64,000 nucleotides of DNA from an uncultured Prevotellaceae bacterium (GCA_902786665.1 CADADN010000003.1:62001-126000); one strand, 5' to 3'; shown: positions 1 to 9,187, counted from the first letter of the stretch. Numbers and translations are program-made. Notes: generated from the sequence alone by a model not told the origin.

Positions 1-1170
1 TGGCAAACTGGTCACACTTTCGATGGTACTGATTCGAAAATCAACTCTTATGAATATGGTGGTGATGTGTCGCTCGAAATACCTCGAATACACTATCCAT
101 GGGATTTCTTTAAAAAAAGAAAACCAGGACAGCGCAAGCCATTGACACCGGAACAACGAGAAAAGATGAGGCAGAGAAGACTCAAAAGACGTTCCTTCTC
201 CACGCCGACAACCATCATCAAAGCTTCCAGCAACATGGTCAACCGTTCGGGCTATTTCAGAAGGCACATCGTTTCTGGGGAGTTGACATACAAGTTCCAG
301 AAAAACGCCTTCTGGACCTTCCTCGTCACACCATTGTCTGTTGAGTACAACTATTTCAACCGACGAACCGACAAGTTTGTTGATATGTTGGTCGAACATC
401 CGTATCTACTCGCCACCATGCAGGATGTCTTCATCAACAAAATGAAGGCTACAGCTACCTACACCAATGCCTCAACAAACAGGAATCCTTTCTTTTGCTC
501 TGCTTCGGTTAGCGAGTCGGGAAACCTGCTCTCGTTGGGCTTCATGGCAGGAGGTAGGGAGTGGAACGAAAAAAACAAGGAACTGTTCAAGAACCCTTAT
601 GCACAATTTGTAAAATTCGATACTGAGATGAGCAAATTGTGGAGACTGAGTGAAAGCAGTCAACTCGTGGGGCATGTGAGCGCGGGGATTGCCTTCCCTT
701 TCGGAAATTCTGATTATGTTCCTTATACCGAACAGTATTGGGTGGGTGGCGCCAATAGTGTCAGGGCGTTTAATGTCAGAAGTTTGGGACCGGGAAAATT
801 CCATTCCGACGATAAGAGATGGAGGTTTGTAGAGGAGGTGGGTAACGTTAAATTGCAAGCCAACCTTGAATATCGGACACGACTGCTTGGAAAACTATAT
901 GGAGCCATGTTCCTGGATGCAGGCAATGTGTGGGATACCAAATCAATTGATGAGATGGATGAAACCACCTTCAAGGGCTCAAGGTTCTTCGATGACCTCG
1001 CACTTGGTACTGGCATAGGCTTACGCTATGACCTTGACTTCTTCGTTGTCAGGATAGACTGGGGTATAGGCATCCATGCGCCTTATGACACAGGGAAAAG
1101 CGGATATTTCAACATACCCTCTTTCAGGGACGGACAATGCCTGCATTTTGCCATAGGATATCCTTTCTGA
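1..1170 (+). CDS. TamL/BamA-like outer-membrane barrel protein, 3' part
   Basis: The reading frame is open from base 1, so the gene is truncated by the window edge; the GTG at 67 is internal. The visible part is an Omp85-type beta-barrel C-terminus. It has the family signature GGANSVRAFNVRSLGPG, alternating aromatic strands (GAMFLDAGNVWD, LALGTGIGLRYDLDFFVVRID) and a terminal aromatic residue (IGYPF) typical of substrates of the barrel assembly machinery. In Bacteroidetes this arrangement is commonly a TamL (TamA-like lipoprotein) or a BamA paralogue. The lipobox and POTRA domains that would distinguish them lie upstream of the window. It acts in the outer membrane, in protein insertion or translocation. 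The family call is firm, the subtype is not. Confidence 0.8.
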   Translation, partial: WQTGHTFDGTDSKINSYEYGGDVSLEIPRIHYPWDFFKKRKPGQRKPLTPEQREKMRQRRLKRRSFSTPTTIIKASSNMVNRSGYFRRHIVSGELTYKFQKNAFWTFLVTPLSVEYNYFNRRTDKFVDMLVEHPYLLATMQDVFINKMKATATYTNASTNRNPFFCSASVSESGNLLSLGFMAGGREWNEKNKELFKNPYAQFVKFDTEMSKLWRLSESSQLVGHVSAGIAFPFGNSDYVPYTEQYWVGGANSVRAFNVRSLGPGKFHSDDKRWRFVEEVGNVKLQANLEYRTRLLGKLYGAMFLDAGNVWDTKSIDEMDETTFKGSRFFDDLALGTGIGLRYDLDFFVVRIDWGIGIHAPYDTGKSGYFNIPSFRDGQCLHFAIGYPF

Positions 1171-1189
1171 GAAAAAAACTTCAAAAATA

Positions 1190-1221
1190 TTTGGCACAAT
1201 CATTTTTTCTGCTTACCTTTG
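1190..1221 (+). promoter_or_regulatory. Bacteroidetes-type promoter for the two tRNAs
   Basis: TTTGG at 1190-1194 and TACCTTTG at 1214-1221 are separated by 19 bp. This matches the -33/-7 consensus (TTTG / TANNTTTG) of the Bacteroidetes primary sigma factor. tRNA-Val begins 24 bp after the -7 box. Confidence 0.75.
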
Positions 1222-1244
1222 CAACCGCTATCACAAAAAGCGAT

Positions 1245-1319
1245 GGACGTTTAGCTCAGCTGGTTTAGAGTATCTGTCTGACAGACAGAGGGTCGACGGT
1301 TCGAATCCGCCAACGTCCA
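1245..1319 (+). tRNA. tRNA-Val (anticodon GAC)
   Basis: Cloverleaf: acceptor GGACGTT/AACGTCC, D-stem GCTC/GAGT, anticodon stem TCTGT/ACAGA with loop CTGACAG (anticodon GAC), T-loop TTCGAAT, discriminator A at 1319. CCA is not encoded. The T-stem GACGG/CCGCC carries one A-C mismatch, which is unusual but does not disturb the fold. Confidence 0.93.
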
Positions 1320-1325
1320 CAAAAA

Positions 1326-1408
1326 GGGTGTTTTCCAGAGTGGCCAAATGGGGCAGACTGTAAATCTGCTGTCTTTCGACTTCGGTGGTTCGAATCCATC
1401 AGCACCCA
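1326..1408 (+). tRNA. tRNA-Tyr (anticodon GTA)
   Basis: Class II tRNA with a long variable arm: acceptor GGGTGTT/AGCACCC, anticodon stem GCAGA/TCTGC with loop CTGTAAA (GTA), T-arm GGTGG-TTCGAAT-CCATC, discriminator A. It lies 6 bp after tRNA-Val and presumably shares its transcript. CCA is not encoded. Confidence 0.95.
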
Positions 1409-1417
1409 CTACAAAAA

Positions 1418-1450
1418 AGAGAGTCTTGTCTGACAAGACCCTCTTTTTTT
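1418..1450 (+). terminator. intrinsic terminator of the tRNA pair
   Basis: The stem AGAGAGTCTT...AAGACCCTCT with one mismatch and loop GTCTGAC is followed by a run of seven or more T. It sits directly after tRNA-Tyr. Confidence 0.85.
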
Positions 1451-1565
1451 ATGACCTGTTTGTAGATTCTTTGGCCTGCCTTCTCCCAGATTGCTTTCTC
1501 CGTATGTCCCGCTTTGCCGGCGCTGTCCTTGAATACTTGAAGAGGAAGTCAGAAAAATGTCCCCA

Positions 1566-1599
1566 TTTTTGGTAGGTTCGCATAATTCCACTACCTTTG
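1566..1599 (+). promoter_or_regulatory. promoter upstream of the YfhO-like gene
   Basis: TTTTTGG at 1566-1572 and TACCTTTG at 1592-1599 with a 19-bp spacer, the same geometry as the tRNA promoter. The ATG of the downstream gene is 34 bp past the -7 box. Confidence 0.7.
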
Positions 1600-1633
1600 C
1601 ACAAACATCTAAAACCATACCACATTATTAAAA

Positions 1634-4141
1634 ATGGAAAAACTGAAAAAAATACTGCCCGACATCATAGCTGTCGTGGCTTTCGTAATCATCGCATTCG
1701 CCTATTTCTTCCCTGCTGACTTCGAAGGGAGGATTCTCTATCAGCACGACACTGCAGCAGGAAGAGGGGCTGGACAAGAGGCTTTGGAATACTTCCAGAA
1801 GACAGGAGAGCGTACACGATGGACAAACTCCACATTTGGCGGTATGCCCACCTACCAGACATCACCGTCTTATAGCAGCACCGATGGCCTCTCGCAAGTG
1901 GTCAAAGCATACCATCTTTGGCTTCCAGACAACGTGTGGTATGTCTTCGTATATCTCTTGGGCTTCTACATCCTTATGCGAGCCTTCAATTTCAGACCTT
2001 TGCTTGCATCGCTTGGCGCAATAGTGTGGGCGTTCTCCAGTTATTTCTTCATCATCATTGCGGCTGGACATATTTGGAAAGTATGGGCTTTGGCATACCT
2101 CCCACCGATGATAGCGGGCATCGTCTTGGCATATAAAGGGAAATACATGTGGGGACTCGTGGTGACGGCACTTTTTGCAGCTTTCGAGGTGAACGCCAAC
2201 CACGTGCAAATGACATACTATTATCTCTTCATCATTGCATTCATGATTGTCGCATTTCTTGTGGAAGCCATTCGTGAAAAGCAAATGGCTCGCTTCCTCA
2301 AGGCATCTGCTGTATGTGCCGTGGCGGCTGCCATTGGTATTTGCTTGAACATCTCCAACCTCTATCATACTTGGCAGTACTCCAAGGAGTCGATGCGCGG
2401 CAAGAGTGAATTGGTGAAGGAAAACAGTGCCAACCAAACTGACAGTGGCTTGGAACGTGACTATATCACACAATGGAGCTATGGCATCGGAGAGACATGG
2501 TCGCTGCTCGTACCCAACGTAAAAGGTGGCGCATCAGTTCCCCTGGGCAATAATGAGAAGGCAATGGAAAAAGCCAATCCCCAATATTATCAGATTTACT
2601 CGCAAATTGGCCAATACTGGGGAGAGCAACCTGGTACGAGCGGACCCGTCTACGTGGGTGCATTAGTCGTCATGCTTTTCGTCTTGGGACTGCTCATCGT
2701 GAAAGGACCGATGAAATGGGCTCTATTGGCAGTCACCATCCTTTCAATATTGTTGTCTTGGGGAAAGAACTTCATGGGATTCACCGATTTCTTCATCGAC
2801 CATTTCCCTATGTACTCCAAATTCCGCACCGTGGCATCCATACTCGTCATTGCGGAGTTTACCATACCATTGTTGGCCATGTTGGCTCTGAAGCAAATCT
2901 TTGATGAGCCCGAAAAACTGAAGGAAAACCGCAAAAAAATATTGATCAGTGCCATTGTGACAGGTGGCGTATGCCTGCTGTTCGCACTTTTCCCATCGCT
3001 TTTCTTCTCCGATTTCGTGTCATCCAGCGAAATGGAGGCGTTTAAGCAGTTCCCCGCTGACCAACTGGGACCATTCCTTGCCAATCTCAGAGAGGTGAGG
3101 CAGGCCATCTTCACATCTGATTGCTGGCATTCGTTCCTCGTCATCATTTTGGGTACCATAGCTCTGCTTGTCTACAACCCACCCAAGGTGAAGGCTGCCG
3201 GGGTCGTGGCAATGGTCATCGCCATCTGCCTGATTGATATGTGGATGGTGAACAAACGCTACCTCAACGATGGCATGTTTGTGTCTAGCATGGTCAAGGA
3301 GACTCCACAGCAGAAGACAGAGACTGATGAAGCCATCTTGCAAGACAAATCGCTCGACTATCGTGTGCTCAATTTCGCTTCCAATACCTTCAACGAGAAC
3401 GAGACCTCGTTCTATCATAAGAGCGTGGGGGGATATCATGCTGCCAAGTTGCGCCGCTACCAGGAGATGATAGAGGCTTACATCTCACCGGAGATGCAGG
3501 CTGCCATGCCGGCCATCAGTGAACAGCAGGGCGATTTCTCCAAGATTCCTGGAGACTCGATATTCCCTGTCATCAATATGCTCAACACCAAGTATTTTAT
3601 CCTTCCGTTGCAGGAAGGGAAGACCATACCGCTCCCCAACCCCTACGCCTTTGGCAACGCGTGGATGGTGGACAAAGTGGAATATGCTGCAAATGCCAAT
3701 GAGGAAATAGAACGTGTTGGCAAGATAGATCTTCGTAAGACGGCGGTGGCTGACCAGCAGTTCAAGGAATGCTTGGGAGAGGGCACCCCGCAGGATTCCA
3801 CTGCAAAGGTGAACATCACTTCGTATGAACCCAATCACCTCACATACACTGCAGAGACAGGAAAGGGGGGCGTCGTGGTCTTCTCGGAAATCTACTATCC
3901 AGGGTGGACGGCGACGGTGGACGGCAAGCCTGCCACATTGGGTAGAGTCAATTACATCCTCAGGGCATTGCGTCTCGAACCGGGCAAGCATGAGGTGGTC
4001 CTCGACTTCCATCCAAAGACCATTGCTACCACGGAGGGCATCGCATATGGGGCTGGTATCATCCTCATACTCGCCATCCTCGCCGCATGTTTTATGGAAT
4101 ACCGAAAGAGGACGAGTAAGGCCGATGCCCCGCAGCCTTAG
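1634..4141 (+). CDS. YfhO-family polytopic membrane protein
   Basis: Large 835-aa inner-membrane protein of the YfhO type. These are GT-C-like multi-span proteins; characterised relatives take part in lipoteichoic-acid glycosylation, but the role in Bacteroidetes is not established. A hydrophobic segment at about residues 10-28 is followed by an extracytoplasmic loop (LYQHDTAAGRGAGQEALEYF), roughly ten further membrane spans to about residue 530, a long soluble domain, and a last helix at about 805-825 before a charged tail. The soluble part contains EIYYPGWTATVDGKPATLGRVNYILRALRLEPGKHEV, conserved in the family and resembling a beta-sandwich. It has its own promoter, and its stop is followed at once by a decamer array. 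Confidence 0.85.
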   Translation: MEKLKKILPDIIAVVAFVIIAFAYFFPADFEGRILYQHDTAAGRGAGQEALEYFQKTGERTRWTNSTFGGMPTYQTSPSYSSTDGLSQVVKAYHLWLPDNVWYVFVYLLGFYILMRAFNFRPLLASLGAIVWAFSSYFFIIIAAGHIWKVWALAYLPPMIAGIVLAYKGKYMWGLVVTALFAAFEVNANHVQMTYYYLFIIAFMIVAFLVEAIREKQMARFLKASAVCAVAAAIGICLNISNLYHTWQYSKESMRGKSELVKENSANQTDSGLERDYITQWSYGIGETWSLLVPNVKGGASVPLGNNEKAMEKANPQYYQIYSQIGQYWGEQPGTSGPVYVGALVVMLFVLGLLIVKGPMKWALLAVTILSILLSWGKNFMGFTDFFIDHFPMYSKFRTVASILVIAEFTIPLLAMLALKQIFDEPEKLKENRKKILISAIVTGGVCLLFALFPSLFFSDFVSSSEMEAFKQFPADQLGPFLANLREVRQAIFTSDCWHSFLVIILGTIALLVYNPPKVKAAGVVAMVIAICLIDMWMVNKRYLNDGMFVSSMVKETPQQKTETDEAILQDKSLDYRVLNFASNTFNENETSFYHKSVGGYHAAKLRRYQEMIEAYISPEMQAAMPAISEQQGDFSKIPGDSIFPVINMLNTKYFILPLQEGKTIPLPNPYAFGNAWMVDKVEYAANANEEIERVGKIDLRKTAVADQQFKECLGEGTPQDSTAKVNITSYEPNHLTYTAETGKGGVVVFSEIYYPGWTATVDGKPATLGRVNYILRALRLEPGKHEVVLDFHPKTIATTEGIAYGAGIILILAILAACFMEYRKRTSKADAPQP

Positions 4142-4150
4142 CTCCCTATG

Positions 4151-4280
4151 GCTTCTTGGAATTTCCTAGCATCTCCTAGTCCCTCCTAGAGCTTCCTAGA
4201 GCTTCCTAGAACTTCCTAGAGCTTCCTAGAGTTTCCTAGAACTTCCTAGAGCTTCCTAAAACTTCCTAGCACCTCCTATA
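4151..4280 (+). repeat. 10-bp tandem array (13 units, CTTCCTAGA type)
   Basis: Thirteen consecutive degenerate decamers of the form NNTTCCTAGN (for example GCTTCCTAGA, ACTTCCTAGA) run in perfect 10-bp register from just after the YfhO stop to 25 bp before the Fkp start. The pyrimidine-rich strand is the + strand. There is no coding potential. Confidence 0.9.
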
Positions 4281-4304
4281 AAATAAAACAATAGTCCTCG
4301 TCAT

Positions 4305-7145
4305 ATGCAGAAACTGCTCTCACTTCCCCCCAACTTGGTGGACTGCTTCCACCAAATCACAGGATATGACCCGAAACAATGGTTTTGCACCAACGACCCT
4401 ATTGGGCGCAAACTCGGAAGTGGGGGAGGGACGACTTGGCTGCTAAGGGAATGCCACAAGCATGAAGCTCCGGAAATCGACTTCATGCAATGGCTAGCTT
4501 CCGACAGACGCTTGTTGCTCCATGCTGGAGGACAGAGCAGAAGGCTACCGTCATACGCGCCATCGGGGAAAGTGCTCACGCCAATTCCCGTGTTTAGATG
4601 GGAGCGGGGGCAGAAACTCTCGCAAGACTTGTTGTCGCTTCAAGTACCTCTTTACGAGCGAATCATGCGTGCAGCACCCGAAAACTTGCACACCATGGTG
4701 GTCAGTGGTGACGTGTTCATACGTACCACCAAACCTCTGCCGGAAATCCCTGAGGCCGACGTGGTGTGTTTCGGACTATGGCTCAGCGACGATATTGCTA
4801 CGTCGCATGGCGTGTTCGTGGCTGATTGCCATTCGCCGTCAACGCTGAAATGCATGCTGCAAAAGCCGTCCATCGCTGAACTCAGCAAGTTGCGTCACGA
4901 CCACTATTACCTCACCGACATTGGCGTTTGGCTGTTCAGCGACAAGGCCATGAGTGTGTTGATGAACCACAGTGAGCGCGACGGGGAGGTGGTGGAATAT
5001 GACATGTATACCACATTCGGCGGGGCTTTGGGCACACATCCAGTCATTGCCGACAAAGACATCAATGCCCTCAAAGTGGCCGTGCTGCCATTGCCAGGAG
5101 GGGAGTTTTATCATTATGGTACGAGTCACGAACTCATCTCCTCCACTTTGGCCATACAAAACTTGGTGAACGACCAGAGGGAAATCATGCACAAGTCAAG
5201 GAAACCTCACCCCTCCATCATTGTGCAAAACGCACAGGTGTGGGTGAAATATGACATTGGCAACCAAAACCTCTGGATTGAGAACAGTTGTATCTCCGAG
5301 CAATGGATACTTTCGCGTAACAACATCGTGACCGGGGTGCCGGAAAACAATTGGAGGCTGAGGCTTGAACCTTCGCAATGCATCGACATCGTACCGGTGG
5401 GCGACTGTCAATGGGTGGTCAGGCCATATGGATACAATGACTTTTTCCGTGGAGAACTGACCGACCCTCGCACAACCTTCATCGGAGAACCTTTCGCTGA
5501 TTGGGCGAAAAGACGAGGTGTCGACATCTCTTCCATCGAGGAAGGGGATGACCTGCAGAAAGCAAGAATATTCCCCGTGGTGGACAACGTGCGTGACATG
5601 GGACTCGTGCTGCGATGGATGCTTTCCGAGCATTGGCAGGATGGAGGCAGGATGATTTGGAATGAAGCCAGGAAGATGAGCGCTGACGAAATCTCCCTCA
5701 ATGCCAATCTTGTCAGACTGACGGAACAGAGAAAGGGAAACCGTATGTTCAACTGGCCTTTCATCGCGAATAATTACCAACATAGCATCTTCTATCAAGT
5801 GGATCTCGACGATGCGGCAACTGACTTCGCTCGTGCACATATCGCTGAGCCGCATCCTCTACCTGAGGATGAGTCGTTGATGACAAGGATACATGACGCG
5901 ATGTTCAGGGCGAGATTGCGTTCTCTCAAGGGCATCCCCGGAGAGGAACAGGAAGTGAGGGCATTCCAACTGCTCAAGGATGGGCTGACGGCTACAGCAC
6001 TCGCTGCCAAACAGCAACCGGTTATGTCGGTATATGCCGACCAAATCGTGTGGGGGAGAAGTCCCGTGCGTATCGACATCGCAGGTGGGTGGACCGACAC
6101 GCCGCCTTTTTGCCTCATGGAGGGGGGGGACGTGGTGAACATTGCCATCGAGCTTAACGGGCAACAGCCTATACAGGCCTATGTGAGACCTTCGAAAGAT
6201 TTCAAGGTGGTGCTTAGAAGCATTGACCAGGGGGCTGCGGAGACTGTGACAACATATGAGCAGCTGGCTGACTTCCACCATGTGGGAAGTCCCTTCTCCA
6301 TTCCTAAAGCGGCTATGGTGCTCGCCGGATTCCAACCTGGGTTCTCTACTCTTGCATACGCTTCGTTGGAAGAACAACTCCGGGCCTTTGGGTGTGGCAT
6401 CGAACTGACGCTCCTATCTGCCATTCCTGCAGGAAGTGGATTGGGGACGAGCAGCATCCTCGCGGCAACCGTCCTGGGGGCGCTCAACGACTTCTGCGGG
6501 CTGATGTGGGACAAGCAGGAGATAGGTTATCGCACACTCGTGCTTGAGCAGCTGCTTACCACGGGTGGTGGATGGCAGGATCAGTTTGGGGGATTGCTGC
6601 AAGGAGTGAAATTGTTGCAGACACCAAGTGGCTTCGACCAATGCCCCACCGTCAGATGGTTGCCATCGGAAATATACACGCTGCCCGACTACAAGTCATG
6701 CCACCTGCTTTTCTATACAGGCATCACGAGAACGGCAAAAAACATACTCACGGAAATAGTTCGGAGGATGTTCCTCAACAACCATGACCAACTGCAGTTG
6801 CTGCGCTCCATGAAGGAGCATGCCATCGATATGTATGAAGCCATACAGCGCAACGACTTCACTAGGATGGGAAAACTTATGGCGAAGACATGGGAACAGA
6901 ACCAGCTCCTTGACAGCGGAACAAATCCTCCAGAGGTGGAAAAACTCACCAGGATGATCCACGACTATTGTCTTGGATACAAACTACCTGGCGCTGGTGG
7001 CGGGGGATACCTCTACATGGTGGCTAAAGACCCCGAAGCGGCCGCACGTATACGACAGACTCTCCTGGCCAACCGACTGAACAGCAATGCTAGGTTTGTA
7101 GATATGCAACTAAGTGGCACTGGATTGCAAGTCAGCAGAAGTTGA
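4305..7145 (+). CDS. fkp: bifunctional L-fucokinase / L-fucose-1-phosphate guanylyltransferase
   Basis: Converts free L-fucose to fucose-1-phosphate and then GDP-L-fucose, used in Bacteroidetes to fucosylate capsule and glycoproteins. At 946 aa it matches the usual length of this enzyme (about 950). The N-terminal half is the pyrophosphorylase part (LHAGGQSRRLPSYAPSGK near residue 70). The C-terminal part is a GHMP kinase with RIDIAGGWTDTPP near 588, the ATP loop PAGSGLGTSS near 707-716, and GAGGGGYLYM near 896. The ATG follows the decamer array by 25 bp with no Shine-Dalgarno. A fucose-isomerase-fold protein lies 25 kb downstream, but no fucose transporter is seen nearby. Confidence 0.95.
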   Translation: MQKLLSLPPNLVDCFHQITGYDPKQWFCTNDPIGRKLGSGGGTTWLLRECHKHEAPEIDFMQWLASDRRLLLHAGGQSRRLPSYAPSGKVLTPIPVFRWERGQKLSQDLLSLQVPLYERIMRAAPENLHTMVVSGDVFIRTTKPLPEIPEADVVCFGLWLSDDIATSHGVFVADCHSPSTLKCMLQKPSIAELSKLRHDHYYLTDIGVWLFSDKAMSVLMNHSERDGEVVEYDMYTTFGGALGTHPVIADKDINALKVAVLPLPGGEFYHYGTSHELISSTLAIQNLVNDQREIMHKSRKPHPSIIVQNAQVWVKYDIGNQNLWIENSCISEQWILSRNNIVTGVPENNWRLRLEPSQCIDIVPVGDCQWVVRPYGYNDFFRGELTDPRTTFIGEPFADWAKRRGVDISSIEEGDDLQKARIFPVVDNVRDMGLVLRWMLSEHWQDGGRMIWNEARKMSADEISLNANLVRLTEQRKGNRMFNWPFIANNYQHSIFYQVDLDDAATDFARAHIAEPHPLPEDESLMTRIHDAMFRARLRSLKGIPGEEQEVRAFQLLKDGLTATALAAKQQPVMSVYADQIVWGRSPVRIDIAGGWTDTPPFCLMEGGDVVNIAIELNGQQPIQAYVRPSKDFKVVLRSIDQGAAETVTTYEQLADFHHVGSPFSIPKAAMVLAGFQPGFSTLAYASLEEQLRAFGCGIELTLLSAIPAGSGLGTSSILAATVLGALNDFCGLMWDKQEIGYRTLVLEQLLTTGGGWQDQFGGLLQGVKLLQTPSGFDQCPTVRWLPSEIYTLPDYKSCHLLFYTGITRTAKNILTEIVRRMFLNNHDQLQLLRSMKEHAIDMYEAIQRNDFTRMGKLMAKTWEQNQLLDSGTNPPEVEKLTRMIHDYCLGYKLPGAGGGGYLYMVAKDPEAAARIRQTLLANRLNSNARFVDMQLSGTGLQVSRS

Positions 7146-7220
7146 TCTCGAAGTGGAGACTTGTTTTTGGCCATTCTTTTTATCCCGAATTTGAGAATTT
7201 CTTTTCAACGTGGAATACCA

Positions 7221-7257
7221 GGAAGTCATAGGGACGGGTCTTGTGACCCGCAATAGG
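7221..7257. repeat. palindromic intergenic repeat, copy 1
   Basis: CGGGTC-TTGT-GACCCG hairpin (7235-7250) flanked by AAGTCATAGGGA. A close relative with the same flank and loop occurs at 37728-37757, so this is a dispersed REP-like sequence. There is no T-run, although it could act as a weak terminator or mRNA end after fkp. Confidence 0.7.
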
Positions 7258-7283
7258 ACTTGTTGGGTTTGTTGACGTGAAAT

Positions 7284-7299
7284 TGGCACGTTTTTTGCA
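7284..7299 (+). promoter_or_regulatory. sigma-54 (-24/-12) promoter
   Basis: TGGCACG-TTTT-TTGCA matches the RpoN consensus TGGCACR-N4-TTGCW at every defined position, with the invariant GG and GC exactly 12 bp apart. It lies 28 bp before the ATG of the J-domain gene. No TANNTTTG box is seen in the gap. An activator site is not identifiable by eye. Confidence 0.8.
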
Positions 7300-7327
7300 T
7301 TGATATGGGTAAAAAAGGAGGTTTATC

Positions 7328-8008
7328 ATGGCATTTATAGACTATTACAAGATTCTGGGTGTGGACAAGAACATTCCACAGAATGAAGTGAAAAGGGCTT
7401 ATTTGAAAAGAGCCAAGCAATTCCATCCCGACCTGCATCCTGACGACCCGAAGGCGAAAGCCAAATTCCAGGCCCTCACCGAAGCTTACGAGGTTATTGG
7501 CGACCCGGAGAAACGGGCGAAATATGACAAGTATGGCGAACAATGGCGTCAAGCAGAAGCTTTCGATAACGCTGGCGGAGGCGGTCAATACTGGCAGTCG
7601 GGTGGGGGAGGGTCGCCCTTCGACGGCTTCGACTTTTCTGTCTTCAGTCAGGGAGGAGGGGGCTTCAGCAGCTTTTTCGAGCAGATTTTCGGGAATAGAG
7701 GTGGGGCGTCACGGCGTCAATCCACTTCGCGTCAAGGGAAGGGTGAAATGATGGCCAGCGTGGACATTGATTTGTATACCGCTTTGTTGGGTGGCGAGGT
7801 GATTGTTGCCCTCAGCAACGGTTCGAAAATCAAGCTCAAGGTGAAGCCCGAGACACAGAACGGAACCAAGGTGAGGATCAAGGGCAAGGGTATGGACCGA
7901 GGGGATGGTTCTTTTGGCGACCTTATCATCACCTACAATGTAAAGTTGCCCACCAATCTCACCGAGCGGCAACGACAGCTCATCAGGGAATTGCAACAGG
8001 CGCGATAA
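7328..8008 (+). CDS. J-domain co-chaperone (DnaJ/CbpA-like, short form)
   Basis: Stimulates the DnaK ATPase and delivers clients. Residues 5-70 are a J-domain with HPD at 33-35 (KRAKQFHPDLHP). Residues 80-130 are a Gly/Phe-rich linker (GGGGQYWQSGGGGSPFDGFDFSVFS). From 135 on there is one substrate-binding beta domain ending GDLIITYNVKLPTNLTERQRQLIREL. At 226 aa it is about 80 residues shorter than CbpA and has neither a zinc finger nor a second C-terminal domain. Short forms of this type are common in Bacteroidetes. AAAAAAGGAGG ends six bases before the ATG, a strong Shine-Dalgarno that is rare in this phylum. A sigma-54 promoter precedes it and a terminator follows. Confidence 0.9.
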   Translation: MAFIDYYKILGVDKNIPQNEVKRAYLKRAKQFHPDLHPDDPKAKAKFQALTEAYEVIGDPEKRAKYDKYGEQWRQAEAFDNAGGGGQYWQSGGGGSPFDGFDFSVFSQGGGGFSSFFEQIFGNRGGASRRQSTSRQGKGEMMASVDIDLYTALLGGEVIVALSNGSKIKLKVKPETQNGTKVRIKGKGMDRGDGSFGDLIITYNVKLPTNLTERQRQLIRELQQAR

Positions 8009-8040
8009 AAATGATGTGAAAAAAAAGAATGAAATGAAAT

Positions 8041-8079
8041 ATGACAAAAGCCATCGTATAGAGCGATGGCTTTTGTCAT
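8041..8079. terminator. bidirectional terminator
   Basis: Perfect 16-bp stem (8041-8056 with 8064-8079) around a 7-nt loop, with the A-run and T-run forming part of the stem. It lies between convergent genes (J-protein + and endonuclease -). Confidence 0.9.
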
Positions 8080-8089
8080 TGAAGGAATG

Positions 8090-9172
8090 TCATGGGGCGG
8101 GTGGTGTACAAGTGATGCCCCAATTATCTATATACCATTTATTTGTATCTGGGTCATATTTCTTTTCACATTGATTCTCCACAGCATCTTCAATATCGTC
8201 GGGCAGGTTGCAGAAGAAATCGATACCGGTCAGTTCTTCCAGTTTGTCTATGGATATGGCGTAGTCGCCATAGTTCTTGTTTTTGTCACTCACGTTTTCA
8301 TGTACAGTCCAAAGCCCGATGGCTTTGTAACTGTTGCTTTGCTTGTCATATGACAGAATGGCCATGTAGAAATATTTGGGCACAAGCAGCCTGTCGTTGC
8401 ATTTCTCTTCGTAAACTTGGTCGCTGCGGATGGTGGCTGCCTTGACCACATAGAGCGTGTCGCATTTGTCTGACCAGCCATGGACCAAACTTTCCAAATT
8501 GCTCCACAATACACCATTATGATTCTGCCACTGGGGTTGCATGTTGCTCAAGAAGAATGTCTGGGAGTTCTGGTCATTCGAACATAAACGGTCGGCCGAG
8601 GGACACAGATGACCACGCGAGAAGCCTGATTTGCTGTAATCATTAAGAGTAGAACGATATTGGGGGGCTATCTCAGGGTCCTCCCTGAAGTCATCTTGGC
8701 GTACCACCGAATCTCCTCTGAAATTATTACCTGAATGTAACTCATAACATGTCCAACGATTGGCCTTGTCGGCATAGCTCCATTCCAGACTGTAGGTGAT
8801 GCCGTAGTCGTCGGTCGACTTGATGATGAGCTGGTTCATGGTGGAGTCTGCGGCCAAATGGGGATATTCCAGGAGTTTGGCGCGGTAGAGGTTGCGGTTG
8901 ATGTTGTTGTCGGTGATGACACCACCGCCGCCATGGTATTCATGCACCTCCACTTTAGTGGCCAGGTAGTCTTTAGACTTGCCGTTCTTAAGATAGACTT
9001 TCACGCCATATCTCAGGTTGAAGATGACCTGGACACGGTCGAATTGGTCATCGGTGTATCTCACCTCAGAGCCATCCTGCAACGTGATGACCACGGTGTC
9101 TCTCTCTTCCTGTGCCATTGCCGTGAGTGAGGTCAGCAGCGTGGCGAGTATTATGATGATGTGTCTTTTCAT
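8090..9172 (-). CDS. exported DNA/RNA non-specific endonuclease
   Basis: Secreted nuclease of the NUC1/Serratia type that cleaves single- and double-stranded nucleic acid with one Mg ion. A signal peptide covers residues 1-20 (MKRHIIIILATLLTSLTAMA). A beta-rich region of unknown function (about 25-125) precedes the nuclease domain. The catalytic motif reads SRGHLCPSADR instead of the usual DRGHLAP: the histidine is kept but the leading Asp is Ser. The metal-binding Asn region is FFLSNMQPQWQNHNGVLW. It starts 15 bp after the stop of the larger exported protein upstream, so the two are probably co-transcribed. The family is clear; the Ser for Asp change could alter activity. Confidence 0.85.
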   Translation of the reverse strand: MKRHIIIILATLLTSLTAMAQEERDTVVITLQDGSEVRYTDDQFDRVQVIFNLRYGVKVYLKNGKSKDYLATKVEVHEYHGGGGVITDNNINRNLYRAKLLEYPHLAADSTMNQLIIKSTDDYGITYSLEWSYADKANRWTCYELHSGNNFRGDSVVRQDDFREDPEIAPQYRSTLNDYSKSGFSRGHLCPSADRLCSNDQNSQTFFLSNMQPQWQNHNGVLWSNLESLVHGWSDKCDTLYVVKAATIRSDQVYEEKCNDRLLVPKYFYMAILSYDKQSNSYKAIGLWTVHENVSDKNKNYGDYAISIDKLEELTGIDFFCNLPDDIEDAVENQCEKKYDPDTNKWYIDNWGITCTPPAP

Positions 9173-9187
9173 TGTTTTTCCTCCTCG

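Noticed and set aside
1418-1450. Start of a coding frame just after tRNA-Tyr (frame 1348-1575)
   Set aside because: The frame begins inside the tRNA and contains its terminator.
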